A DNA stretch of 64,000 bases from Colius striatus (GCF_028858725.1 NC_084767.1:34327519-34391518); one strand, 5' to 3'. Shown: positions 36,581 to 48,500, counted from the first letter of the stretch. Notes: generated from the letters alone by a model not told the origin. Translations and numbers: made by a program.

Positions 36581-37006
36581 ACGCTGATGGCTTCCGCCCG
36601 GCTCCCGCCCCAGAACTACAGCCCCCGGCTCGCCGCGCGTCGCGGAGGGGCTGCCCGTCCGCCCACTGGCGCAAACGACAAGCCCCACAATGCGCCGGGC
36701 CGTGGGGCGCGGGCGGCCCCGCCACCCCCCGCAGCTCCGCAGGGGCTGGGAGCGGGGCGAGGTTTCGGGCTGGCGGCGCGGTTTGGCGGCCGCGCCGGCC
36801 TCTGGCCCCAACCTCAGGCGGCGCCGGCGGGTAGGAGCGGGCTTTGCCTCCCTGCACAGCTTCTCGGCCGCGCCGGGGCTCCGGGCCGGCCGCGCCCTCA
36901 GGCCGCTGCAGGGGAAGGCGGGCGGGCCGGGAGCGGGAGGCGGCGCACGGGGGCGGCGCGGGGCCGCCGCGCTGGCAGGGGCGCATACTGCCCCGGCGGG
37001 CGCGCC

Positions 37007-37024
37007 GTTAAACTGGCGCGGGAG
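37007..37024 (+). repeat. 18-bp exact repeat, copy 1 (promoter)
   Basis: GTTAAACTGGCGCGGGAG at the edge of the CpG island; the reverse strand reads TCCCGCGCC, an E2F-like core. An identical copy lies at 37923-37940. Confidence 0.85.
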
Positions 37025-37922
37025 GAGGCGCGGTGCAGGCTCACCCCAGCGACCCCGCGGCTCTCCGAGAGAGCCCGCGGAGCCACTTTTGCACACGCTG
37101 CGGGGTCCAGAGCTGCATCAGTCGCTCCAGACACTGCAGGGGGAGCCGCAGCCCAGCGCCCGCAGAACCGCGGTAACGCTCGTTGTCGGTACCTGGGCTT
37201 CGGGCTCCAGAGCCGCTGCACTCTCCTGGCTCACAGACACGTTTGTCTGGTTTTCTTTGTCCTCTGCATTGCCCGCTGCATCTGAAGCTTTGGCCAAGCC
37301 GGGATGAATGTGACGGTTCAGTTCGTCCATACTGTCGCTATCCGCCGTACAAAAAAAAAACCCAACAAAAAAACCCCAAATCTGTAGTACAGAAAGGAAA
37401 ACGTGGGAACGGGGAAAATGTTTATGTGGGAACGTGATCCTTAACAGTACGGAAAATAGACATAATATCGAACTATGTAAGAAAATCCAAAAGTCTGACA
37501 TCTGTAATGTTATCTGAACAAATGTGGGTCATGGATGATTCTGTTGGCAGGCTCTACCCATAGAACAAGTTCTACAATGATTTGACTTTAACCTAGGATA
37601 CTTATTAAGGCTTTATTCTTCATCTTAGCTTTTGTGGTTTCATATTCCAAATAACAGGATAAATTATCTTGTATAATGGAATGAGGTATCTTCTTTGCAG
37701 GTAGGGGGAGCCTATAGCCATTACATTGCTGGCCTGTGTCTTGAAGCACCTGCTTTTTTTCTTTTTCCTACTCTGCCACAGACTTCTTCAGTGAAGTTGG
37801 GTAAGTCAAGCCTCGATCCTCTGAAGGTGCCCAGTACTTACTAAGGATCTCCCTTTATTTCTGTTTTTCATCTTTAGTAAAGAATTACAGGATTTCTTCA
37901 AGCAGATTTTCAGGGTAAAAGT

Positions 37923-37940
37923 GTTAAACTGGCGCGGGAG
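37923..37940 (+). repeat. 18-bp exact repeat, copy 2 (STRADB intron 1)
   Basis: Identical to 37007-37024 but placed in AT-rich intron sequence. Flanks of the two copies do not match. Confidence 0.85.
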
Positions 37941-38954
37941 TGGCTTGGATATTTGGCAGTGGATGGGGTGCTGGGAGCTTGTTAGCTTTTCAAGAGTGTT
38001 ACCTTGTTTAAACAGCAATATGTAACTTAAATGTGGAATGTAATCAAGATTAGCTCCTTGGTAAACAAAGTGATCAATATCTGATTGAGTACTTCAACTT
38101 TTTAGGTTAACTTACAAGCAATAATTATGTATTAACCTGGAACTCCCTTCTGTGACTTTGTCAGCCACCTGATAGATTCGTCCTGACTTGCTTGTAGCTG
38201 AAGTAAATTAGCTAGTCCCACTCTAGGCTTCAGAAGCTTTGATATGTTTATTAGACATAGTCCTCCCTTTCTCCTCACTGCCAAAGCTTTTGAAGTATGA
38301 GACATTAAATAAATCTGCTGGAAGTCTTTCAGAGTAGCTACTCTGATGTGATGAATGCTGATTCTGTAGCCGAAGTGAAGTGAAAATTGTCTGAGTTTGG
38401 GGTTTTTTTCTTCTTCTTTTTTTTTTTTTTGTTTGTTTGTTTGTTTTCTTTTCCTCAAATCCCTTACAACTGTATTTCCTCTTACTTCTGAAATGTAAAG
38501 TGCAATTGCTTCTGGCTTTTTTTTTTTGGAAGCTAGTTCAGCTGCACACTTCTGAGCAGAGATATGAGTAGCACAGCTGTGCTCCTTTAAAACAACATAC
38601 AATTATTTATTGTTTTAAAAATTGTCAGAGATTCATGAATCCATTCCTTTTTGCTTTCTACACTAGTGCAGTTAACTTGCAATTAAATTGTTTCTTCAGA
38701 AGTGGTAATAATATCTCTAAACTCATGAATAAAAAAAAGAAAAACTTGAGTTGGAACATATCTTGCATAATGTCAGTAATGGAGTTTGAAATCCATATGC
38801 TATGTAAGGGCTCATTTGAAGCAGGCTTTCCCTGGGCTGTAGTTTTGGGGTTTTGTGTGTGTTAACTGAGAGTTAACTGTCAGTTGTGATTGAAGATATT
38901 TCTATTTATCACAGGTTTATGTATGATCTTACACTACTACTTTAATTTTTCTAG

Positions 38955-39011
38955 GATAAATGGGTGTATATGACTTTTCCCCTGATCTAAAGTGGTTCCA
39001 TGTCTTGTTTG
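38955..39011 (+). CDS. STRADB: STRADB exon 2: end of 5'UTR and first four codons
   Basis: Acceptor TTTCTAG at 38954; UTR to 38999, then ATG TCT TGT TTG and donor GTAAGT. The main ATG context is weak (T at -3). Two upstream ATGs (38960, 38970) precede it. The first, noncoding exon must lie in or near the CpG island; its donor is not certain (GCG|GTAACG at 37172 is one option). Confidence 0.8.
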
Positions 39012-42000
39012 GTAAGTTTGTGTTTAAACATATTTGTTATCAAGTCATATCTTAATGTGAAAAATTTGTGGTGAAATGTCTTGCTTGAGGGGCTTTCCAC
39101 AGTGCTGAGAAGTTTAAACTTTGTAGTATCAACTTTCATGAAGGAAACTGTTCAGTATCTCCTCTCCCTAGGTCTGACGTATGCACTCTCTGCTGTTTCT
39201 TAACTTCTTGTTGAGTGACTTGTACCAGAACGATTTCAGACCTCCTGCTTGTAGGGGCGACTTTGGATGTTTTCTCATTGCAACATCTAATACATTGGAG
39301 CAACTCTACTAACATTGTTTCTCATTTTTGTTCTTAAGGACTGTTCTTGTATTCTACGTACACCAGTTGAATCCATCAGGCCAGAAGAGTTTTCTCAGAG
39401 CAGTATCCATGAATGGATGGTAAATAAAAAATAGAAACATTGACAGTTAATGCTAAATATGGAGCTGGTACATATTAAAAATAGTCTTATTATGGGATAC
39501 TTTGTAAAATGTTAGTGGTAAAAATATCCCAAGTGCTTTGAGGCTTCCACTTTGGAAGAAGACTATAGGTAACTAAGTGTGAATTTTATACTAGATTAAG
39601 AACAAAAGAAACGCACGCACGCAGACGCACGCACGCAGACGCACACCCTCCCCCCGCCCAGTAGCCCATAAAACTAAGTCTCAGTGTAATGGTAAAAGAA
39701 CCAGCTTGAATGTTCTGACTTGAGTACCTGATATTATAATTGTAATTTATGATACTTCTGCATTAATTTTAAACGTGTAAATGTTTAAAAAATTATATAG
39801 TCATTTTCAAGAACTGTTTTTCCTCACTCTTAGGCTGATTCTGATCTAGCCTGGGTTCCCCCATCTTCAGGAAGGAATGAAATGGTATTTTGCACTTCTA
39901 ATGTTTCTCACTATGAACTCCAGCTGGAAATAGGTAACACTGAAATATTTATTCTTCCTGCAGATTCATGCTCTCAATAAGTTTTTTCTAACTGCAGTAA
40001 ATATTAAGTTTGGAAAATGTATTGTCAGCTGACTAGAACTGTTCTTGTGTTGCCTTAGTTGAGAAAAGTGCAGAATATTATTCATGTTTCAGTACTGTAC
40101 CTGATTTTTTTTTCTCTTGATGTTTGTGCATGTCAGTTTTCCAAATCTGCATTATGTGGACAATATATACAGCATATATCATATTTTGTCACTTGGCTAC
40201 CCAAGATGACTGTTCTAAGGATGACTGTCTTGAGTCTCACTGTGCATGCATATGCTTATATGAATATGCATGCTAAAAGTGTTGTTTGTTTAGATGTATA
40301 ATGGATACTGACAAATGTTTAAGCACTTCTAGTGGCCATGCTTAAATTAATTGTCTGGATATATTTTGCTGCAACCACTTAAGTTCTTGACCTTCTTAAA
40401 GAAAATGTCATGTTGCTGTCAATTGCAGTTTCATAACTGTAACATTATCTTTAAATATAAAGGAAATTTTTTGGTGGATTATTATATTTTCCAATGTTAA
40501 GGTAGCCACTTCTGGTTTCAGGAAGGAGGTTCAACAACTTAACATCAGTCTACCTTGCACGGCATACGCCTACAGGCATGCAAGTTGCTGTAAGGATCAC
40601 AGACCTAGAAAATTGCTCTGAAGAGCATCTGAAAGCCCTTCAGGTAAAGCAATGGCATTTCTACACAAGTTTGATATGAAAATAGTGATGGATATGTATG
40701 AGGTTACTAAACAGAGGTAACCTTTGTGTTTGTATGGGGTCATTTCAGTGGAGTTTTTTTCCACTAAAGGAGAAGAATATAAACAGAAGGCAAGTGTAAA
40801 TTTGAGAGCTGCATTCTAAAGAAAACAGATGATAAGTGTTTTAGGAATACTTCTACATTAGTACAACTTTTTCTCTGAAACATGTTCTGTACTTAGTATT
40901 TAACACCAAAACTTTGGTCTATAAGCAAACTAGATTTACTTCAGACAAATGCAGTTAGCCATTTTTATTTCTATTGCAGGCTATGCACGTCACCAGCAAG
41001 TTCATATAAATGCACCCGAGAAACGGTTCTTTCTACTGATTACTGACATAGTTAATGCCCTTAGTAAGACTATCTTGTGGTTAACATACTCACTTTCATT
41101 TAATTCCATAGAATGAAGTGGTTTTATCCCACTTTTTCCAGCATCCCAACATAATGACGCTTTGGACAGTGTTTACAGCTGGTAGTTGGCTTTGGGTCAT
41201 CTCCCCGTTCATGGCCTATGGTAAGAACAGTTAACTGCAATTTTGGAATAGAAAAAACGACTGATACAATTTGGACCATATGGGCTGTGAGAGGTTTTTC
41301 TTTAAGCATTTCCTGTCTTTTAGAAAACCCTTTTTTTGGGGGTTTTGGGTTTTTTTTGAGAAGTCTTCTGTAATCTTTCTCTCCAGTGAAGACTGGTATT
41401 CAAACTACATTAAATTGCACTTAGTCCTAACACCTACCTGTGTGAGGAATGGTAATTGGGAAATGTATTTGACTTGTTACAGCTTTGAATTTTACCAACA
41501 GAAAACTTGCCTAGATTGAATAGAAGTTTAGCACAGACTTTCAGTTAACTGAAGTATGACCCAAGCGGGATCTTTGCCCGGCAGATGCATCAGTTGCATC
41601 CAAGTAATTGTTCTTGATGTAGCATAGTCAATACAAAGATGAGAATGTAGCTCTTAATGAATGTATGCAATGAAACAAGCATAGACAAGTAATTTAACAA
41701 GACTTATTAGGCTTAGCTAGTTTTTTTTTTTTCACTTCCAGGTTCAGCTAGACACCTGCTGAAGACTTACTTTCCTGAAGGAATGAGCGAAGCTTTGATT
41801 GGGAACATTCTGTTTGGTGCAATCAGAGGATTAAATTACATGCACCAGAATGGCTACATTCACAGGTAAGAAATTGTCAATAGGCAAGAATCAGATTACA
41901 CCATCTGGTTTATTAAGAATTTAGTTTTAATTCAAAACTCATTTTCAGCTTATGTGTCATCTCCTTGCTTTTTCTGTATAACTTCTTATGTCAGGCTGTG

Positions 42001-44764
42001 CAAAAGCAATTTCTTTTTTTCTCTTTTTTTTTTTTTTTAATAATGCAGCAGAACCAAGTTTGTGGAAGCCTAGCAAGAATGGTATTCATGATTTAAATGG
42101 TATACATGATTTAAAGCCAGTTGTTACAAGGATTATATATCTGCCTGACTTTGTCTCTTTGAAGCAGAAGGGAATCAGGGTTTTAGAAAGGGCATACTTA
42201 CTTTACACCCCTTGGAGAGAATGAGGGCCCTTCCCCAATTTCTGTCAGTTTTTTTCTTGCTGATCATGTCCTCTATTAAAAAGACAGCTCATAATGAATG
42301 AAGACCTTCCATGGAAATGATCTGCTAAATAGAACTGCACATTAGCATCTCAATAGAATTTAATAAACTAGGAAAGCTTTTCTACTCTAGTAGTACTTTA
42401 AGTAATTCTTATAACTAAAATTTATCACTTTATGTTACAGGAATATTAAAGCTAGCCACATTCTGATTTCAGGGGATGGACTGGTTTCTCTCTCTGGCTT
42501 AAACAACCTCTACAGTTTAGTTAACAATGGACGAAAGTCAAAGGTGGTATATGATTTCCCCCAGTTCAGTACATCTGTTCTTCCTTGGCTGAGTCCTGAA
42601 CTACTGAGACAGGTTGGTATAAATTATACTTCCTTTTTCTTATTCAAAATTACTAGGAGTACTCAACTTCTAACTTCACTCTGCTTGTAGAAGTGCAATG
42701 TAAGTTGTTGAACTGCAACTTTTAAAAAGACATAGATGTACTGAATTTCTAATTTTCCTAAAGAGAACCAGTTTTAAAGCTGTTGGTAAGGTAGTGCTGT
42801 ACTAAGTCTCATTACCTGACCTTCCTGGAAACTACTGCACATCCTAATACTTGTCTTTAGTAAACTCATCAAATTTCTGAACAAAGGCTGAGGTTTCACA
42901 GTTGAATGCCTCAGTGCCATGTAGATTACAAGGTATTAGAATCTTGTCTTGAAACAGATGCTTATATTTTTGTCAGCGCTGCTCAATGGCATTAGTGAGC
43001 CCGTAGTTTTATTTCTCTCACAGGATTTGTCTGGGTATAACATGAAGTCTGACATTTACAGTGTGGGAATTACAGCATGTGAACTAGCCAATGGATATGT
43101 TCCATTTCAAGATATGCCTCGCACTCAGGTACAGTGCTAAACTCTATTTCTACTAGAGAACACTGTGCCTTTTTTGTTTTGTTTGGAGAAACCAATGCTA
43201 TTACTGCTGAAATGGTGGCTGCTGCTTCTTGTTTCAAATATGGATGCTTCGTTCTAGATCAAGTAATCCTTCCATTCCTGGGTGTTTACATCTGAGCCTG
43301 AATAGGTCCAGATAGCTGCTAAACTCCTACACTGCTGTTTGTTTTTACTAGATGCTGCTGCAAAAGCTGAAAGGTCGCACATATTGTCCTTGGGATACAA
43401 ATACCTTTCCCCGTGGGGAATCCAAGATGAAGAATTCCCAATCAGGTGTTGATTCTGGAATTGGTGAGAGTATGACACGCACAATGACCAGTGAAAGACT
43501 ACAAGTTCCCTTTTCCAAAACTTTTTCACCTGCTTTCCACAACTTGGTAGAACTCTGCTTGCAACAGGATCCTGAGAAAAGGTAACCTTCTGGTGAAAAC
43601 TAATTCTGTCACTTGAATCTAAGACCAATTATAGTCTGAAATTTAGAATACAGTAATTAGTTGAATACTACTAACATCACAATTTCAGACCAGAAGTACA
43701 ATGCAAAATGCTACACTTCCGTTTTGTAATTGAGAAATTATCTTGTTTAATAAGGGAAACATGCTTTTAAATTGGTTTGACCCCTGAATTTCTTGTAATA
43801 TTAATGTAATTTGTAACAGGTAAAACTTTTAAACATACATTTTGTCTAAGAAAAAACCAGAAATCTGAAGTATATGTTTTCCATACTGTATCTCTTCTGA
43901 ATGAGGCATTAAATCAGAAAATTGAAAAACCCTTTAAAAATAGATTTCTTCAGTAGTGACTTGACTACAAATTAAGGCATTGAATGTAGGAATTCTGTGC
44001 TGCTTTTCTCATGCTTCCTATTTGTCCTATCATTCTGGCTCATTTTCCAAAAGCAGTATTTTACTTTCCAAAACATAATTATATTGTTCATTTTATGATC
44101 CAGGCCATCAGCACGCAGTTTGCTTTCACATACATTCTTCAAACAGGTGAGTTTACTACATTTTGTTTAACACAGCTATAACCTAAATAAGCCACAAAAT
44201 ATTAGAACTGGATTACAAAATAATTAAGAATAAAACAATTTTGTAACAGCATATGTGCTTGAGACTTTTTTTTTAACAAAATGTTATTAATAGAGTATAG
44301 GAAACATAAGAGTAATCCATTTCCTCTTTACTTAAGGTAAGCCAAGTTCATAAAAGTCAGCCTAACTAATAAGAATGAGTGATATTCTTAATTTAATTAA
44401 AGCAGAATAATTGCACAGCTAATATAATTAGTCTTGAAAGACTAATTCAATTTACTCTAGAGTGAGGAAAGCTATAACCCTCTTATCCTGTTATTTTCAA
44501 TATTTTGACATGCAAAAACATGACTCTGATTTCACATTCTTGTAATGAAGTCAGAAGCAAGGTTATGTAGACTTCTGTGTGCAGCCCTATTTTAACTTTT
44601 CTTCTTTCTAGATAAAAGAACAAACACAGAATTCACTACTGTCTCTGTTACCACCTCCAATGCAAAATAACAGATCGGAGTTCTTGACACTGCCCTCAAC
44701 AGCAGTTGGGACTGAACTTGGACATGTTACTGCAAATCGAGATGATACAGACTGGGACTTCTAA
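39000..44764 (+). CDS. STRADB: STE20-related adaptor beta pseudokinase, complete coding region (11 coding exons)
   Basis: Pseudokinase that binds and allosterically activates LKB1 (STK11) with the scaffold MO25 (CAB39); also called ILPIP/ALS2CR2. Coding exons: 39000-39011, 39339-39419, 39834-39933, 40522-40643, 41112-41220, 41742-41865, 42441-42612, 43024-43128, 43352-43581, 44104-44146, 44612-44764. GT-AG borders throughout; phases join to 416 residues (human 418). Pseudokinase hallmarks: the beta3 Lys is Arg89, the HRD motif is HRN (182-184), and DFG is replaced by SGL (201-203). Conserved blocks are [13 protein letters not shown] and [12 protein letters not shown]. The C-terminus is WDF where mammals have the MO25-binding WEF. 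The start at 39000 follows an in-frame TAA at 38988, and its MSCLDCSC matches the human MSLLDCFC start. Neighbours and sequence separate it from STRADA. Confidence 0.95.
39339..39419 (+). CDS. STRADB: STRADB coding exon 2
   Basis: Residues 5-31, [20 protein letters not shown]. 81 nt, phase 0; acceptor TTCTTAAG, donor ATG|GTAAAT. Confidence 0.9.
39611..39648 (+). repeat. CpG-rich short tandem repeat
   Basis: ACGCACGCACGCAG, a 14-bp unit, repeated twice plus a partial copy, followed by a C-run. In STRADB, between coding exons 2 and 3. Confidence 0.85.
39834..39933 (+). CDS. STRADB: STRADB coding exon 3
   Basis: Residues 32-64, variable linker then [12 protein letters not shown] at the start of the kinase-like domain. 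Donor G|GTAACA. Confidence 0.92.
40522..40643 (+). CDS. STRADB: STRADB coding exon 4
   Basis: Residues 65-105, [15 protein letters not shown] and [10 protein letters not shown]. Arg89 sits at the position of the catalytic beta3 Lys. Confidence 0.94.
41112..41220 (+). CDS. STRADB: STRADB coding exon 5
   Basis: Residues 106-141, [20 protein letters not shown] and ISPFMAYG (hinge). Donor G|GTAAGA. Confidence 0.94.
41742..41865 (+). CDS. STRADB: STRADB coding exon 6
   Basis: Residues 142-182, [32 protein letters not shown], leading into the degenerate HRD loop. Confidence 0.94.
42441..42612 (+). CDS. STRADB: STRADB coding exon 7
   Basis: Residues 183-240, [18 protein letters not shown] in place of [23 protein letters not shown]. 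Donor CAG|GTTGGT. Confidence 0.94.
43024..43128 (+). CDS. STRADB: STRADB coding exon 8
   Basis: Residues 241-275, [20 protein letters not shown] and FQDMPRTQ. 105 nt, phase 0. Confidence 0.95.
43352..43581 (+). CDS. STRADB: STRADB coding exon 9
   Basis: Residues 276-351, [48 protein letters not shown]. Acceptor TTACTAG, donor AG|GTAACC. Confidence 0.94.
44104..44146 (+). CDS. STRADB: STRADB coding exon 10
   Basis: Residues 352-366, [15 protein letters not shown], last helix of the domain. 43 nt; acceptor GATCCAG, donor CAG|GTGAGT. Confidence 0.92.
44612..44764 (+). CDS. STRADB: STRADB last coding exon
   Basis: Residues 367-416 and stop [13 protein letters not shown] followed by a variable tail ending DDTDWDF. 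Confidence 0.93.
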   Translation: MKEQTQNSLLSLLPPPMQNNRSEFLTLPSTAVGTELGHVTANRDDTDWDF

Positions 44765-45533
44765 ATCAATACCAAACATGCATACCTCTCCTGTGCTTCA
44801 AAGAAGGAAAATGTGATGTGTATTTGCTGCTTTAGTTTGTATGGTTAAATACAATTTGACAAGGTATACTTGAAAATGCCGTTGAAGTGTCCATATTTCA
44901 TTAACCACTTCCTTTGTTGGCATCATGAAGTGCAGTGTGCCTCAATTTCTGACCAGAACGAAAATTGTTTATAGAGAATGGCTGAATGCTTATCTCTGCT
45001 TTCAAAATATTTCTTAACGAGAGAATTGCTGCTGTAATCTTACTCTGTACTGTATTTTCAGCTCATATTGCTGCAGTCCATGTGCCTTTCTGCAGTCAGG
45101 CTTGGGTTTTGTCTGTGACTTTAATTAAACAATCCATTTGTCTTTTCATTATCACTCAAATTATTTTAATAAGGAGAAATCCTCCACTTCCAAGTCTAAA
45201 TTTGAAACTGCACAAATTACTTGCTTGTGTAATATATGTTTCTCTTTTTAGACATCGAAAAGGCCTTTTTCCCCCCTCCACATGCTGTCATACTTGACAA
45301 AAGATTGTTGTGCATAGTTTTTCATGCAGTTTTAATACTGTGTGTTTCCCAAAGAAGTTAAACTACTTGAAAATGTGACTCATGCTCTTGTATTTGTCTA
45401 CATTCTAGGTACAAATTTATGCTTTTGCATCTCTGTTTATTTTTATGTCATTTTAGCAATTAATCAGAGGACCTCTTACTATGCAAAGTAAGCCTCAAGT
45501 TATAACAGGTATGGGTTAATTTTGAAGAATCAT
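44765..45533 (+). other. STRADB: STRADB 3'UTR (minimum extent)
   Basis: AT-rich, no repeat recognised. Upper limit depends on which poly(A) signal is used. Confidence 0.45.
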
Positions 45534-45539
45534 ATTAAA
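45534..45539 (+). terminator. Candidate STRADB polyadenylation signal
   Basis: ATTAAA about 770 nt after the stop, followed by a GT/T-rich stretch (45555-45575). The nearest canonical AATAAA is at 46354-46359. Which is used cannot be decided here. Confidence 0.3.
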
Positions 45540-45559
45540 TAATCTAAAGTTACTGTACA

Positions 45560-48500
45560 TATTTTTGTTTATATTGTATTCCTGTTCACCACCAGAACTT
45601 GCCAGAACCTTATACTGTTCTCTTAAAAGAACAGGTGCTGTGCACTAAAGCTAACTGGCACTGCTGCTGGCAAACAAGCCACTTCTGCAAAGCACAGTTA
45701 AATTCCCATCGATAGATTCAGTTGTAACAAAAACACAGTAAGCCCCACAGGGCCTTACTGCCTTTCTTCTCCATACAATTCAGTAATTTCTCATCTCCAG
45801 TACCAGGCAACTCAAGTTGGACACACCCACTTCTTTTTTTAAAAAAGCTCTGTGTTCTCATGTTTTAGCAAAAGTTGTGTTCCAAAGCCACTAGAACTTT
45901 ACTGATGTAAGTTCTGACTGTAGTAAAAATTTATATATCAAGTGGATATACTGTAAATTTTCCATGTAAACAACATTCCACATTAAGTCTACAAGTCTTC
46001 CATAGCTCAGCCATCTGCAACTGACCTTGGGAATACTATTGTTGTGTCAGTGGCTCTCCCACAAAGCCTTCAAGACCAAATGGCTAAAGCGCAAGCCTGA
46101 CATACACATAAAATTCTAAATGGCCACATTAAAATATTAACAAAAAAAGTTGATTCTATTCATGCTGTGAAAAGAGCTATGTGTTTCAAAACCTAATACG
46201 TGAAATTTAACATTAAAAACTTTTGATAAACTTATCCTATTTGTCTCCACTTATTTCTGTAATTTTCATATTTCTACTTGCACCAGTCCAGTCCCACTAA
46301 CAGCTTCTTTTTACTGCAGGAAAGAAGTTTCATATTTATGTCTGTCATGAGGTAATAAAGTAGTTGTCTAAACTAGAAAATTACTATGGTCACTAAAATT
46401 GAGTAACATGTGCTCTTAGAGAAGGTAATGGTTTCATGTAAACCCCACACTCTTAATTCTCAACCACTGCAAATTTTTACTGTCTTCAAATTAAATACAT
46501 TATATAGCATCCATGTGTAACTTTTGACTAAATACGTAAAAACTAAGTGAGAATACAGATTAAGTTGTACATACTTGATTAAAATATTAAATATGTATTA
46601 AATTTGGGTTTAAATATTTGAAACCCAAACTGGCAGAAATTCTTAGGCAGCTTAACTGCTAGTATTAGCAAGCTCCTCTTGAAACAACAGTGCCCAGAAC
46701 CCTCTCTATAAAAATGAACTTGGATTCTAATAACAGTGTAAATTGATTTAAACAGACATGTGTTCCAGTGCAGTTACTTTGCTGCTGTGTCTTTCTGTGG
46801 AAAATAAAAACCAAACCACTTATTTGTGAATACTAGTCCAGCTTCTGTACTAACTTAAATGTTAAAAAGAAAACAAAACTGGTATGTAAGACAAAAAGCT
46901 CACAGGTTAAGCACCATTAGAACTAGTGCTTTTCAACAACTATGGTAGTTTCAAACAAAAGGAGATAAGTTGTTAATTCTAAAAATAGCCACAAATACTT
47001 GAAGCTTGTCCCTGGACTGTGTTTGCCTCAAGGTTTGCTGCAGTTGTGTTCAGTAACTGTAATATTAAAGAATAATGCAAAATAATATTTTCAAATGGAC
47101 TTAAAACATCTATATTTGCAAAGATCTCATGGCCACTGAAACAGAAAATCAGTGTGGTTACTTTTGCAATAGTTGTGAAAACAAGATGGGTTTTTTCTGT
47201 CATCTCTTTGTGTTGGCATTTAACATTTTTTGCTGCCACCTTTCTTTGTGCTAGTATTTAAAACTATGTAAAATAATGAAATACCCGTAACAAGAGAAAA
47301 CTTTTGTTAAGATTATCCTGAATATATGCTCAATGCTGTTGAGTTTCTCACTGTTGTGGTCTGTTACTGCAGCAGTTTGTGAGTGGCTGAATGAATGAAC
47401 CCATGAAAAAACATGATTTACTCAGAATCAAGTTGATCTGCTATATGAACTACTCACTTTTAAACAGTCCCAATAAGTAGCCATTGAAGAGAGAATTTCT
47501 TTCACTTAATGCTATTAAGAAACAAAAATAAATATTTCTTTAAAAAACACTACTGAGTTTTACCTTACCTCTCTTTTCCCCATCTCAAGTGCTATTAAAG
47601 CAGTTTTTAGCCTTGAAGAAAAAAACATTGTTCTGAATGTCTCTGACGTGAGGCAGATACTTAAGTAGATGACTTACATACCCTGTCTTTAAAACTAGTA
47701 AGTAGCTTTGCTAAAGTATATTAGGTTGTCTAATAAACGTCTAAAACAACTAAGCTAGCTGTAATGACCTGTTCTGATGATGATCATTCCTATCCTCTAT
47801 GAATGAGGAAAAACTACTTAAATTCAGAGATACCACACAACCACTCACACAGACCTCAAAAGACTTGCTGCTTATCCAAAAAAATCCCATGAAGTTCCTG
47901 AAAAATGCCAAAAAAACCCATACGAAATCAGCTGCAATTGAGTGGTGATTTTATTTTTAGGTATGATTACACAATATGCCATTACTACTGGATTTACCCA
48001 CAAATCCAGATTCATGGAATCTATATTTGTCCTATTGTGAAATCCACCTGCAATAGAGGAGACCTTTAATACAGGCTGAAATCTTGCCTAACAGTCTTAA
48101 CAGGGCTTTCAGAGTTTAGATTGTGGAAAAACAAATTGACACACTAGTAATAAAGTAGTAAATGAAGGAATATTCCATCGAAATTTCTTAGGGCAGTTCT
48201 CTGAACTTTCAGAGTGGCTGCTTTCACTCACTGTAGCTATAGACCTGTAGTTAATGCTGATTAACCACATTAGGAAAAAATATTTCCATTTTAAAAAATA
48301 CTACAGTTTTTTTCCTCTCCTACACTTTCACATTTCTGAAATGAGATTCTTTTTTTTTTTCCATCACACATTTTCCATCAAGATAATTTTTTCTTTCAAT
48401 GCTCTAGTCTCTTTGCCTAATCCACTTGCCTATCACACCAACCAATGACAATTCTAAGACTGCACAGTCTGCAACACCTCATTTTGTAAATGACCAAAGT

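Larger units (their letters stand above)
36200..37180. promoter_or_regulatory. CpG-island bidirectional promoter, TRAK2 (-) / STRADB (+)
   Basis: About 1 kb of very GC- and CpG-rich DNA in an otherwise AT-rich region, between the divergent 5' ends of TRAK2 and STRADB. It contains ACTACA at 36615-36620 and a related element at 36676-36694 (ACAAGCCCCACAATGC). Both resemble the ZNF143-type motif (ACTACAATTCCCAGCATGC family) common at TSSs. An E2F-like site lies at 37012-37022. No TATA box is obvious. Confidence 0.75.

Noticed and set aside
36482-37307. Several overlapping ORFs of 120-230 codons on both strands
   Set aside because: Ala/Arg/Pro/Gly-rich translations in all frames are what a CpG island produces. 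None has splice or domain support.
38132-38602. 156-codon minus-strand ORF
   Set aside because: Contains a run of Lys/Glu from the poly-T/TTTG low-complexity tract at 38405-38450 and no recognisable motif; antisense in STRADB intron 1.
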